A model generated the notes under the pieces. That model had not been told where the DNA came from. It saw only the letters and a program-made list of their open reading frames with translations, and ran no database searches. Shown here in pieces: positions 19,523-27,914 of a stretch of DNA of 64,000 bases (its first letter is position 1; each line of letters opens with the position of its first letter). This DNA comes from Sinosporangium siamense (GTDB taxonomy: Bacteria; Actinomycetota; Actinomycetes; Streptosporangiales; Streptosporangiaceae): contig NZ_BOOW01000044.1 in NCBI RefSeq assembly GCF_016863435.1, forward strand, positions 1 through 64,000. Direction: 5' to 3'. The translations under genes and the position numbers were made by a program.

Positions 19523-20500
19523 TCAGGCGCTATCGGGGTTGGAGAGGTCATCGCGGGCGATGACCACACGGGTGGCCTTGCCAGCCTTACTGGCGGTGGT
19601 GGTCGGTGGCAGGGCCCGGACGTGAATGAAATACACCCGGACGCCGGCGAGTTCGGCGTACGGCGGCCAGGCGTCGGGGGTGCCATCGGTGTGGAAGTCG
19701 AGGAGCTTGTCGGTGAGGTTGTAGATCACGAGGTAAGCGGTGTGCTGCCCGTAGTCGTGCGCGTACTTGACGATCTGGTGCATGCCCTTGATGAGGTAGG
19801 ACTTGCCTCGCCCGTCGCCCTCGAAGATCTTTCCATCGCAGATCAAGGGCTCGCCGCCGTCGAGGTCGCCGATCAGATCCGCTTCGCCTGAGGCTGATCG
19901 TGGCTTGGCGTGCGTGAGGTGATCGCCTTCCAGGAACAGGAAACGCTGAAGGTCGAGGTTGTAGATCTCCTCGCCGTTGCGAGTGTCGGCCGTGTACCGG
20001 GCGTGCAGTTCGTCGCGATCGAACCACTCGATGCGGGTCCGGTAGCGCTGCAGCGTGTGCAGGATGCTGCTCGCCGCGCCGACGCGTTCGCTGAGGAAGT
20101 CGAACAGCGGCTGCAGGATGTCCTCGGCGAACTCCCGCCAGCTGTCTTGAAGGTTGGACTTGTTGCTGTACTCCGTTGCCGTCTGGAGCCCTGCCTGGGG
20201 ATTGCGTTCGTCCTCCGCCGCGATGTCCTGCAACAGCTCCCAGACGAGGGTAGCGCGCCCTTCCTCGGTCCTGCTTGTCCAGACGAACGGCTCGTCGCGG
20301 GCCAGACCTGCGCGGAAACGCTCTCGGTCCAGGCCGGACTCGGCTCTGCCGGCTTCCTCCAGCAAGCCTCTGAGAGCCGGCTGGCCTTTGATCCATGCGA
20401 CTGTGAGACGTACCTCGTGGCCGGCGCTTGCGTATGACGCGATCATGAGTCGGCGAAGTCGTTCGCGTACAGCCACCTGCAGCTGCTGTTGGTACTTCAT
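19523..20500 (-). CDS. PD-(D/E)XK-like nuclease candidate
   Basis: 325 residues from ATG 20500, a start fixed by an ATGA overlap with the zinc-ribbon gene. The N-terminal half is helical (QVAVRERLRRLMIAS; DEPFVWTSRTEEGRATLVW). The C-terminal half holds SGEADLIGDL then GGEPLICDGKIFEGDGRGKS (about residues 215-245) and a helix with HQIVKYAHDYGQ and YLVIYN. The acidic residue followed by DGK in a strand, then a basic helix, resembles the catalytic core of PD-(D/E)XK nucleases. I do not recognise the family. With the small zinc protein upstream it forms a two-gene unit inside a defence-like cluster. Confidence 0.5.
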   Translation of the reverse strand: MKYQQQLQVAVRERLRRLMIASYASAGHEVRLTVAWIKGQPALRGLLEEAGRAESGLDRERFRAGLARDEPFVWTSRTEEGRATLVWELLQDIAAEDERNPQAGLQTATEYSNKSNLQDSWREFAEDILQPLFDFLSERVGAASSILHTLQRYRTRIEWFDRDELHARYTADTRNGEEIYNLDLQRFLFLEGDHLTHAKPRSASGEADLIGDLDGGEPLICDGKIFEGDGRGKSYLIKGMHQIVKYAHDYGQHTAYLVIYNLTDKLLDFHTDGTPDAWPPYAELAGVRVYFIHVRALPPTTTASKAGKATRVVIARDDLSNPDSA

Positions 20501-20727
20501 CGGCTGAGGCCTTTCAGAGCTTGTGTGATCTCCTGGTCGACGACCTTGCCCGCGTTCTGAGCGCTGCCGGTGCCGTCGACTAGCCGGAGCTGGATGAAGC
20601 AGCAGGGACACGTGACGGTGGCCTGGGCCACGACTTCTGAGTACCTGATCCATATCGGGTAACCGCACTGAGTGCAGGAAACCTCGAGATCTGCTCTCAG
20701 GAACTGTGTCGCGAGGGATTCACCCAT
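20497..20727 (-). CDS. small zinc-ribbon protein
   Basis: 76 residues from ATG 20727. Four cysteines in two knuckles, CTQCGYPIW near residue 18 and CPCCFIQ near 40, predict a single zinc ribbon; strands flank each knuckle. The stop overlaps the start of the downstream nuclease candidate (ATGA), so translation of the two is coupled. Possible roles are a DNA-binding adaptor, partner subunit or antitoxin for the nuclease. The family is not recognised. Confidence 0.6.
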   Translation of the reverse strand: MGESLATQFLRADLEVSCTQCGYPIWIRYSEVVAQATVTCPCCFIQLRLVDGTGSAQNAGKVVDQEITQALKGLSR

Positions 20728-20841
20728 GACGGCATTCTTCCGCAGAGGGCTGACATCGAGTACTTGATCTCAGTGGGGACAGGGCCGGATGAGGTGTTCG
20801 TGTTGCCGGTGCAGGGAGTACCGGCTTACCCGGGGCGTTGC

Positions 20842-20883
20842 CTGACCGCCCGCCACGACCGCGTCCTCACCGACACCACCTGG
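20842..20883 (+). pseudogene. relaxase fragment remnant
   Basis: Fourteen codons (LTARHDRVLTDTTW) nearly repeat LTARHDRPLTDTTW of the broken relaxase at about 28518-28560, and the DNA is alike over about 45 bases. Nothing else of the gene remains. A GCGACA-N5-TGTCAGT motif follows at 20932-20949, just as motifs follow the relaxase remnant at 28.8 kb, so a relaxase-end-plus-motif unit seems to have been copied. The rest of 20728-20969 has no gene. Confidence 0.5.
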
Positions 20884-20931
20884 CGCAGGTCGCCACCCGC
20901 CTTCTGATCGCCCGTCAGGTACCCGCGGTCG

Positions 20932-20949
20932 GCGACAATTCCTGTCAGT
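20932..20949 (+). repeat. GCGACA-N5-TGTCAGT motif
   Basis: Single copy of the motif found in the 54-bp repeats around the AlbA_2 gene and, inverted, at 28841-28908. It lies between the zinc-ribbon gene and the Abi_C gene. Confidence 0.5.
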
Positions 20950-20969
20950 CGCGCCGCGTGGTTCTTGAT

Positions 20970-21851
20970 CTACGGAGTCGATCCAGGTGCAGCCGTAGCT
21001 GTGGTGGAACCTATACCACGCCAGGGAGCTTCGGGATCGGCAAGCGTCTCCAGGACGAGTTCGCACCAGGTGACCGCGGCGTTGGTGGCCAGATGGGCAT
21101 GCCGAGGGCGAAGCCCGCGCCTGGCGCTGACCTGGCCGTGGCCGGTGCCGTAGCCGCGGTTGCGCAGCTCGGCGACCCCTACAGCGATGGAGGCGGCGCT
21201 GCCCAGGACCTTCTTGACCGCGTCGGTGCCGTCGGGGCCGGAGGCCTTGGCCGGCCACAGCAGCAGCGCTTTCTGCGCATCGCGGATGAGCTCCTGGATG
21301 TCGGCCCGTGCGTCAATGGTGCGGCCGAGCTCGTGCAGGATCAGTTTGGCGGTGCTTTCGATGAGTTCCTTGGCGGCGCCGATGACCAGTGCGGGGTCGT
21401 CGTGCTGCTCGGCCCGCCGGATGCGCTGCAGGCCGTCGTGGATAGCACTGGCGTCGGTGAGGTTCGCCAAGGCCCCGGGGCGCAGGTCGACTCCGACAGG
21501 TGTGATGCGGCCGTCGTCCTGGTCGATCTGGTAGCCGTCGCGTTTCAGCTCGCTGCGGACGCGGTGGTAGGTGACGTCGTTGGAGCCCAGGTAGTGGTCT
21601 TCCAGGAGGCGTTCGAAGACTCGCAGGGCGCGGGTCACGTGCCGCTCATCGGTCCAGTCGACCGCTTGGAGGTAGGCCTGGAACAGCTGCCGCCGCTCCC
21701 CCTTGATAGTCGCATCGACGTCGAAGGCCAAAACCGGTGTGAAGCCTTCGGCCTGCCACAGGTTGTCGATGTCTGAAACCTTGATCTGGTTGGACAGTTC
21801 ACGCACCGCGACGCGGACGGCGGTGCTGACCAGTTCGCGGCGGGAGCCCAT
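20970..21851 (-). CDS. Abi_C-domain (abortive infection C-terminus) protein
   Basis: 293 residues from ATG 21851, overlapping the recombinase stop by one base (TGATG). The last 130 residues follow the abortive-infection C-terminal domain pattern: DDPALVIGAAKELIESTAKL near residue 140, DIQELIRDAQKAL near 175, then SAASIAVGVAELRNRGYGTG and HLATNAAVTWCELVLETL. In known proteins this domain accompanies effectors that stop phage growth, and conserved R-N-x-x-G-x-G-H residues (here RNRGYGTGH) are often proposed to be functional. The N-terminal 140 residues (TAVRVAVRELSNQ; YHRVRSELKRDGYQID) are likely the variable sensor or partner part. Third gene of a coupled operon. Confidence 0.7.
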   Translation of the reverse strand: MGSRRELVSTAVRVAVRELSNQIKVSDIDNLWQAEGFTPVLAFDVDATIKGERRQLFQAYLQAVDWTDERHVTRALRVFERLLEDHYLGSNDVTYHRVRSELKRDGYQIDQDDGRITPVGVDLRPGALANLTDASAIHDGLQRIRRAEQHDDPALVIGAAKELIESTAKLILHELGRTIDARADIQELIRDAQKALLLWPAKASGPDGTDAVKKVLGSAASIAVGVAELRNRGYGTGHGQVSARRGLRPRHAHLATNAAVTWCELVLETLADPEAPWRGIGSTTATAAPGSTP

Positions 21852-22873
21852 CAGATGCCTCGCTTGCGTCGTCGCAGGGGGTCGCGGCCGGCCACGTGCG
21901 CGGCGACGGCGTCGACGCCGGGCCGGGCGTAGCGCTCCAGGGAACGCACCGAGGCGTGCCGGGAGCGGGCCAGCAGGGTGGGGGTGTTGGTGCCGTCCTC
22001 GGCCTCGTGGGTCAGCGCCGAGTGCCGCAGCTGGTGCAGCGTCCACCCGCCGCGCGCCTCAAGCTCGGCGGGATCTGCGGTGCCGGGGTTGGCCAGCGGC
22101 CGGGTGGACGCCTCGAACAGCTCGGCGGAGCGCCGGTAGGACAGGCGGGCCCGGCCGGTGGCGGGGCACACGTCCAGGGTGGGGGTGCGTGCGGGCGCTC
22201 GCCGGTCGGTGAGGAACAGCGGGCCGCGGGCGCGGCCTTTGAGCAGGCGCGGCAGCAGCTGGGCGGTGCCCGACTGCCAGTGCACCCACTCCACCGCGCC
22301 GCCCTTGGCCACCACGCGGCCGCGTTTGTCGGCCGGCAGCAGGTCTTGGACGTCGAGGGTGAGGATCTCCTCGGCGCGGGCGCACGTCTCGTACAGCATG
22401 CGCCACAGCGCCCTGTCCCGCAGGTCGGCCTTCAGCTCGAACAGGGCGGCGATCTGGGGGCGCGACAGCGCCCGGGTGCGGTCGGGCGGGGCGGGGCGCC
22501 GCTCCAGTCCGGCGGTGGGGTCGGCTGCGATCCAGCCGCGCCTTCGCCACCAGGCGATGGCCGCGCGCAGCACCGACAGCTCGCGGTTGACGGTGTCGGC
22601 GTCGGTTCGGGCGGCGCGCTCGGCGAAGGCCTGGGCGAGCAGCCGCGCGGTGGCGGCCTGCTCCAGCGCCTCCAGCTGCAGCGCGGGGGGCTCGGCGCCG
22701 CGGCGTGCCAGGCCGGTCGGGGGCTGGCGGCCGTGCAGCAGCCACCCCCAGGTGGTCAGGGAGATCCGGTAGACGCGGCAGGAGGAGGCCGACACTCCGG
22801 CCGCAGTGAGGTAGGCCTGGACCGCCTCGGCGTAGGCGTCGGGGGCGTCGCGGTGCAGCCGGTGGACGCTCAC
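21851..22873 (-). CDS. tyrosine recombinase / phage-type integrase
   Basis: 340 residues from GTG 22873, overlapping the DUF3800 stop (GTGA). An N-terminal SAM-like core-binding domain (AEAVQAYLTAAGVSASSCRV; DTVNRELSVLRAAIAWWRRR) precedes a catalytic domain. Catalytic residues are visible: Arg in YETCARAEEIL near residue 170, HQLRH near 295, RH in ARSRHASVRSLERYARPG and the Tyr in that segment near 325. It is too far from the attachment repeats to be the usual island integrase. Its coupling to DUF3800 and Abi_C genes suggests a role within that module. It could also be a mobile-cassette recombinase. Complete. Confidence 0.82.
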   Translation of the reverse strand: MSVHRLHRDAPDAYAEAVQAYLTAAGVSASSCRVYRISLTTWGWLLHGRQPPTGLARRGAEPPALQLEALEQAATARLLAQAFAERAARTDADTVNRELSVLRAAIAWWRRRGWIAADPTAGLERRPAPPDRTRALSRPQIAALFELKADLRDRALWRMLYETCARAEEILTLDVQDLLPADKRGRVVAKGGAVEWVHWQSGTAQLLPRLLKGRARGPLFLTDRRAPARTPTLDVCPATGRARLSYRRSAELFEASTRPLANPGTADPAELEARGGWTLHQLRHSALTHEAEDGTNTPTLLARSRHASVRSLERYARPGVDAVAAHVAGRDPLRRRKRGI

Positions 22874-23748
22874 GAGGCGGCCGTCTGCGGGCGAGCGGTG
22901 TCGCCGAGCCCGTCGTCGCGGATGTAGGTCCTGCCCGGCTGCACGAACGGGGCGCCGGCGACCGCGGCGGGGCCCAGCGGCTGCGGGGTCCCCTGCCTGA
23001 CGTAGTGGGACTCGCCGAACACCCAGTGGTGCAGGTCCACCAGGTCGGGCGGCCACAGCACGACCCCGGCGCCGCCGACCAGGCCGTGGGCGTTGGTCCG
23101 TGCCAGCTGCTTGAGCAGCGGGGCCAGCTCCAGCCCCTTGGGGTAGCCGGCGACGGCGGCGGTGGTGGCCGCGGTGACCAGGTCGGCCAGCTGCAGGTGC
23201 GGCAGGTGGTGGGAGGGCGCGGTCAGGATCGGGGAGACGATCCTCTCGGGTGCGGCGTAGCGGGTTCCCCGGTTTGTCAGTTCCAAGGTGGCGGCCAGCC
23301 ACTGCTTCTCAGCCTTGCCGCCGCCGCCCGGCTCGTCGGCGATGATCACGCCCACGTCCTGGTGCTCGTCCAGGAACATGGTGATCCGCTCGTAGAGGTA
23401 CTTCAGGATCTCCGGGCCGACCCTTTCCTTGGGCCAGTCGGGGCCGCCGTTGTCCCAGACGACCACGGTGGACTTGATCCCGAGGTCGATGGCGTCGCGC
23501 AGCATGCGGCGGCGCATCCGCCGGTTCAGATCGCCGCCCGCGCCGGCCAGGAAGCTGCCCTTGGGCGGGTTCCACTTGAGCTCCTCCCCGTCTGGGATGG
23601 CGAGGTCGGCGCGGATCCGGTCCAAGGCGGCGGCGTAGGCGGCGACGGCGCCTTCCGGGACGATCACTCCCCCGATCGCGACCAGGCCGCCCATGTGGAG
23701 GCGGCGGGGGTTGGTCTGCTCGCTGTCGTCGATGTAGATCACGCGCAT
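22870..23748 (-). CDS. DUF3800-domain protein
   Basis: 292 residues from ATG 23748. The start MRVIYIDDSEQ gives the DUF3800 signature (strand with DDS), followed by GGLVAIGGVIVP near residue 25, the EELKWNPPKGSF block near 63 and VGVIIADEPGGGG near 140. HLPHLQLADLVTAATTAAV near 190 supplies the late QLADL motif. DUF3800 proteins are RNase-H-fold relatives with conserved acids and are common in defence neighbourhoods, though mostly uncharacterised. First gene of a three-gene overlapping operon with the recombinase and Abi_C protein. Confidence 0.75.
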   Translation of the reverse strand: MRVIYIDDSEQTNPRRLHMGGLVAIGGVIVPEGAVAAYAAALDRIRADLAIPDGEELKWNPPKGSFLAGAGGDLNRRMRRRMLRDAIDLGIKSTVVVWDNGGPDWPKERVGPEILKYLYERITMFLDEHQDVGVIIADEPGGGGKAEKQWLAATLELTNRGTRYAAPERIVSPILTAPSHHLPHLQLADLVTAATTAAVAGYPKGLELAPLLKQLARTNAHGLVGGAGVVLWPPDLVDLHHWVFGESHYVRQGTPQPLGPAAVAGAPFVQPGRTYIRDDGLGDTARPQTAAS

Positions 23749-24230
23749 GCGGGGGTCCTTCGCGCCGGTGGGCTGTCGCGGTAAACGCGTACACCTCGCT
23801 GCGGCTTCGCCGGGCCCGCCGGGCCCGCCGGGGCAGCGGGGCGGAGGTTGGGCGGGGTGCCGGGACACGACGATAGCGCGATTGCCGCAGTAAATCCGCG
23901 ATTTACTGCGGCAGGGAACCCACTCCACGGGTCGATCCGCAGCGGCTGTCCTTTCCGCGCCAAGGGGGCCAATGCCGGACCTGCATGGCGAGCTCGTCGC
24001 GAAGTTCGAGACTCAACCAAGCACCGGCGCAAGGCTCACCAGGAGTTCAGAAAGCACCGGCACGACCTAGCGCAGACCCTGCACCCTCGACATCCGGCAG
24101 ACCAGCGCTGTTCTCCCGCCGCATCAACCTGCTCCATGGTGGGTGACAGCCGCCTAACGATTCCGATCGCATCGCGCCCACACACCTCGCATCGCTTCAT
24201 GTGATCTTGCGGTGACGGAATGATGAGGTC
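23749..24230. other. intergenic region between divergent defence genes
   Basis: About 480 bases between the DUF3800 operon (leftward) and the NACHT gene (rightward). No ORF with family resemblance. GCCGGGCCC-type G/C repeats at 23810-23832 and a GATTTACTGCGGCAG/CTGCCGCAGTAAATC-like imperfect inverted repeat near 23882-23915 are present. It must hold promoters for both directions, but I cannot place them. Confidence 0.4.
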
Positions 24231-26591
24231 ATGTCAGGACGCATCCTGAAATGGGTCGGACTCGCCCTGTTCGTCGCCACAGTGGGCGGAATGGCTGTCT
24301 ACTTCACCGGGACCGGGCTGCCTGCGGCCGACCAGTTGGCCAGCGTGATCGGCGCGTTCCTCGGCCTGAGCAGCCTGGCCCTGACGCTCTACGGAACATT
24401 GGCCGACCGCCGCGCTCGCTCAACCCCGACGCCGTCGAACCCCGAGGAGACCATCACCGCGGCCAAGAAGACGCTGACCGCCCTGGTGGCACGGCAGTGG
24501 CGTACTGAGGCCACCATCCGCGCCCTGGACGATCCCGAACCGATCCCGATCTCCTGGCACCTGGTCGACGACACAGCAACGATGGACCATCCGCGGCTGG
24601 TTGGCGCGTACTTGTCGGCGTTCAACGGCTCCAGCGACCAGATCCCCGAACTGGCCGACGCCTTTCGCAGACTGCGGCGCCGATGGCTGGTCATCACCGG
24701 TGGCCCCGGCACCGGCAAGACCACCCTGGCCATCCAGCTGCTGCTGCACCTGGTGGCTCCCGGCCGTGATGCCGCCGACCCGGTGCCGGTGCTGGTACCG
24801 GTCAACGGGTGGGACACCACAGTCCACCCGCGGCTGCACGACTGGCTCGCCGCCCGCCTACTCCTCGACTACCCGGCGCTGGCCGCCCCGCAGTTCGGGA
24901 CGGGCGCAGCCCGGGCACTGCTCGACCACGGCCACATCCTGCCCATCCTGGACGGCCTGGACGAGATCCCCGAGCGCGCCCGCGCCCGGGTGATCTCCGC
25001 GTTGAACCGGTGGCTGGCCGAGGGCGACTCCTTCATCCTCACCAGCCGCACCACCGAGTACGGCCAGGCGGTCGTGCAGGCCGGCGACGTGCTCAACGCC
25101 GCGGCCGTCATCGCCCCGGCCCCGATCAACGCCGCCGACGCCGAAACCTACCTGCGCACCTGCCTGTCGCCGGTCCCCCGCCACGATTGGACCCAGGTTT
25201 GGGCCGCGTTGCACAACGCCTCCCACCCGGGCCTGAGCCAGCTGGCTGAAACCGCACTGGGACTGTGGCTGATCCGCACCGTCTACATCACCCCTACCGC
25301 CGATCCCGCCCCCCTGACCGGCTCCCCGGCCCAGCGGGAGGCGACGCTGCGGGCCCATCTGCTCGACCACCTCATCACCGCCGTCATCCACAGCCGGCCC
25401 CCCAGCGACGACCCCGCCGAGCACTTCCGGCCCCGCACCGCCTGGAACCCCGACCGCGTCCGCGACCACCTGGCCTATCTCGCCAGCGTCCTGCGCCACC
25501 ACAACACCTACGACCTGGCCTGGTGGCAGCTCGCCCAGCACACCGTCCCTCGCACTGGACGACGCCGCGCCGTCTGGCGGGCCGGCCTCGTGGGCGAGCT
25601 TGTCGGAGGGCTTGTCGGCCTACTCGCGGGCGGACTCGCGGGCCTGCTCGCGGGCGGGATCGCGACCGGGCTCGCGGTCGGGCTCGCGTTCGGACTTCCC
25701 GGCGGGCTTGGGGCCGGGCTCGCATTCGGGCGCGGTGCATGGTTCACCGAGACCCCCGGATATGCCGATCTACATCTGCCAGGAAGAACAACCGACCTCC
25801 TCAAACACGTGCGAAACGCGCTCGCGAACTGGCTCACGTTCGGGATCGTCGGCGGGCTCGCTGGCGGGCTCGCGGTCGGACTCGCGGTCGGACTCGCGGT
25901 CGGACTCGCGGACGAGATCACGGCCAGACTCAATTCCGGGCTCATGGACAAGATCACGGTCGGCATAGGTTCCGGGCTCATGGTCGGACCTGTGGTCGGA
26001 TTCGCGCTCGGACTCACTTTCGGGCTCATGGTCGGACCTGCGGACGGGGTGATCAAGTGGGCGGAACAGCCCGTGTCCTCCACAGCCGCGACCACACCGC
26101 TGACGAGCTGGAAAGCCGATAGAACCCTGACACGGCTACGAGTAACAACACTCGCGCTCACGGTCGGGCTCACGTTCGGGCTCACGTTCGGGCTCACGTT
26201 CGGGATCGCAGCCGGGATAGCAGCCGGGATCGCACTCGGGATCGCGACTGGGCTCACGCTCGGGCTCACGCTCGGAAGTCACCATGCTTGGCTGGCCTAC
26301 ACAATCGCCGTACGGCGACTGGCCAAGAAGGAGCACCTGCCCCGAAAGCTGATGGCCTTCCTTGACGACGCCCACCGCCTTGGCCTGCTCCGCATCGTCG
26401 GCCCTGTCTACCAGTTCCGCCACGCCGACCTCCAAGACCACCTCGCCGCCGGCTGCAAGCACGATGACCATGCAGAGGCAAAGGTCCGACGTGGCCGCCA
26501 AGAGCTACTGGTCGTCGCAGGTGCTGCGTTCGTCACTGTCGTGCTCGTGGCCCCCTGGTGGTGTTCGGCCCTCTACGCTCGCGCGACGTAG
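24231..26591 (+). CDS. membrane NACHT NTPase with glycine-zipper repeats
   Basis: 786 residues from ATG 24231. Residues 8-50 contain two hydrophobic segments (probable membrane hairpin). A NACHT NTPase follows: Walker A GGPGTGKTTLA near residue 160, Walker B LPILDGLDEIPE near 245, and LTSRTTEYG near 270. After a helical section, residues 445-690 carry long runs of GLxxGL units (GLAVGLAVGLAVGLA; GLTFGLTFGLTFG), which should pack as glycine-zipper membrane helices. The C-terminus has YQFRHADLQDHLAA, a NACHT-associated winged-helix end, and a last hydrophobic segment. NACHT proteins of this STAND type include phage sensors; here the membrane array is a plausible pore-forming effector (inference). 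Confidence 0.75.
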   Translation: MSGRILKWVGLALFVATVGGMAVYFTGTGLPAADQLASVIGAFLGLSSLALTLYGTLADRRARSTPTPSNPEETITAAKKTLTALVARQWRTEATIRALDDPEPIPISWHLVDDTATMDHPRLVGAYLSAFNGSSDQIPELADAFRRLRRRWLVITGGPGTGKTTLAIQLLLHLVAPGRDAADPVPVLVPVNGWDTTVHPRLHDWLAARLLLDYPALAAPQFGTGAARALLDHGHILPILDGLDEIPERARARVISALNRWLAEGDSFILTSRTTEYGQAVVQAGDVLNAAAVIAPAPINAADAETYLRTCLSPVPRHDWTQVWAALHNASHPGLSQLAETALGLWLIRTVYITPTADPAPLTGSPAQREATLRAHLLDHLITAVIHSRPPSDDPAEHFRPRTAWNPDRVRDHLAYLASVLRHHNTYDLAWWQLAQHTVPRTGRRRAVWRAGLVGELVGGLVGLLAGGLAGLLAGGIATGLAVGLAFGLPGGLGAGLAFGRGAWFTETPGYADLHLPGRTTDLLKHVRNALANWLTFGIVGGLAGGLAVGLAVGLAVGLADEITARLNSGLMDKITVGIGSGLMVGPVVGFALGLTFGLMVGPADGVIKWAEQPVSSTAATTPLTSWKADRTLTRLRVTTLALTVGLTFGLTFGLTFGIAAGIAAGIALGIATGLTLGLTLGSHHAWLAYTIAVRRLAKKEHLPRKLMAFLDDAHRLGLLRIVGPVYQFRHADLQDHLAAGCKHDDHAEAKVRRGRQELLVVAGAAFVTVVLVAPWWCSALYARAT

Positions 26592-27220
26592 ACGAGTTTT
26601 TGGGTTGCGAACGTCAGAGCCACAGGCCGGGCCATCCGGGCAAACGATCGCCGGTAACAAAGACCATCGTCGATGCCGCTGTGGGTATGACCTACCCGCA
26701 ACTCGGCGCCAACTGGCAGGTGAGCCGGGACGGCTGGACCGAAGCCGACGCTCTCGATGACGGCCTCACCACGCGCCAGGAGGCGTTGGTGCAGACAGCA
26801 TGCATAGAAGATGTCTCTGGAGCGATTCGAGTGGGGGACTTATCCGCCGTCGTCGCCTCGGGGAGCCTACCGTGGGCGGTGTGGTACAGGGGCCCGGCCG
26901 ACCTGGAGTATGCGGCGAAAGGCTACTTCCGCGTGCTCGAGCCCATGAACTATGACGCGCCCGCATATACCAAGCACGAGCTCTCGTCCAAGCCCCACGA
27001 GGTGAGCGGCAAGAAGGCGTGGCTTTACAAGCTGGTCCTGGAGCTCGATGCGGCGGCGGTTGAGGCTCAGGGCTGGAGCTGGCGCAAAGAGACCGTGATG
27101 ATCGTCCTGGTGGACCGGGGTGCGAAGAAACGGCCGGGCATTCTCTTCATCTCGATGCCCGACAGCCATCAAAACCTTGGTGACATCGATCTGGTGCTCG
27201 GCTCCATCAAGGCTCGCTAG
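26558..27220 (+). CDS. actinobacterial lipoprotein/membrane-type C-terminal domain, probably truncated
   Basis: Open frame of 220 residues; the first 40 look non-coding and overlap the NACHT gene by 34 bases, with no ribosome site, so an ATG at 26687 (MTYPQLGANW) may be nearer the true domain start. From there the pattern resembles a domain seen at the ends of actinobacterial membrane-anchored proteins: YPQLG-x-x-W, an EALVQ strand, GKKAWLYKLVLELD, VMIVLVDRG and PGILFISMPDSHQNLGDIDLVL. No signal or membrane segment remains upstream, so the gene may have lost its N-terminus. Function unknown. Confidence 0.5.
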   Translation: MVFGPLRSRDVDEFLGCERQSHRPGHPGKRSPVTKTIVDAAVGMTYPQLGANWQVSRDGWTEADALDDGLTTRQEALVQTACIEDVSGAIRVGDLSAVVASGSLPWAVWYRGPADLEYAAKGYFRVLEPMNYDAPAYTKHELSSKPHEVSGKKAWLYKLVLELDAAAVEAQGWSWRKETVMIVLVDRGAKKRPGILFISMPDSHQNLGDIDLVLGSIKAR

Positions 27221-27440
27221 GTGTTCTGTCCCGAGAGGATAGGAACACGGCTGGCAGGTGGCTAACCACCGAGTGCAGTGTGACCGCGGTGGTGATTGTA
27301 TGCGTGCATCCACCGCGGAAGCGCCCGGCGGCGTTCCACCTCACTGATATAGGGGCGGGCGTAGGCCCACTCCTCCAGGAGGGTGCGGGTAGGTCGGCCG
27401 AACGGCGAGGTACCAGCCCGTAGGGCTGGTCCTTTTCCGT
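27218..27440 (-). pseudogene. IS481-type transposase remnant (C-terminus)
   Basis: On the minus strand RTLLEEWAYARPYISEVERR, then LPRWMHAYNHHRGHTALGG, an in-frame TAG at 27262-27264 where the family usually has Arg, and PPASRVPILSGQNT to a stop at 27218. This is the characteristic end of IS481/IS3-like transposases with integrase core. The upstream part has diverged or is gone. It lies directly against the stop of the previous gene and before the mobilisation genes, so it marks a junction. Confidence 0.7.
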
Positions 27441-27503
27441 TCTGCCTCCCTCCGAACCGGGCGGACCCGTTTCCGAGTACCCGGCTCTCCAGCGATCTAC
27501 TGC

Positions 27504-27914
27504 GTGAGCGGTGATGCAGAGTACCCACTTGGCGCCGAGCAGTTCGCCGGCCCCCTGGCCGTCCGCCGCTATGCATCCGGCGGCTACACTCTCGCCCCGC
27601 GGCTGGACCTGCTCACCGCCGACCAGCGAGGTGCGGTGTGCACCGCCGCCCGCGCCCCGGGCGGACTCACCGACGGCCAGGCCGCAGTCCTGCTCACCGC
27701 GCTGGCGTGCGGGCACACCCCCGACTACGCCGCCCACCGGACCGCGGCCGGGTGGGAGCAGGCCGAGGCCGAACTGAATGGCGACGGGCTGCTGCACGCC
27801 GAATTCGACCCCGACCGTGCAGAGGTGAGCGAGGACGTGCTCCACAGCCTGCGTTACCACGACCTGCCGGAGCCCTCCGACGGCCCCGCCTACCCGGCCC
27901 GGGAGCGGCCATGA
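27504..27914 (+). CDS. hypothetical protein upstream of mobC-like gene
   Basis: 136 residues if the GTG at 27504 is used. A mostly helical acidic protein with LDLLTADQRGAVCTAA near residue 35, DGQAAVLLTALACGHTPDYA near 57 and LHSLRYHDLPEP near 115. I do not recognise the family. Its stop overlaps the start of the MobC-like gene (ATGA), so it belongs to the mobilisation operon. The N-terminus could be truncated by the IS481 remnant just upstream. Confidence 0.5.
   Translation: MSGDAEYPLGAEQFAGPLAVRRYASGGYTLAPRLDLLTADQRGAVCTAARAPGGLTDGQAAVLLTALACGHTPDYAAHRTAAGWEQAEAELNGDGLLHAEFDPDRAEVSEDVLHSLRYHDLPEPSDGPAYPARERP

Noticed and set aside
23749-24230. Small ORF 23848-24204 as a gene
   Set aside because: No ribosome site, composition unlike neighbouring proteins, and no recognisable sequence.
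25265-26269. Arginine-rich and serine/proline-rich frames within the NACHT gene
   Set aside because: They are alternate-frame readings of the GLxxGL tandem repeats.
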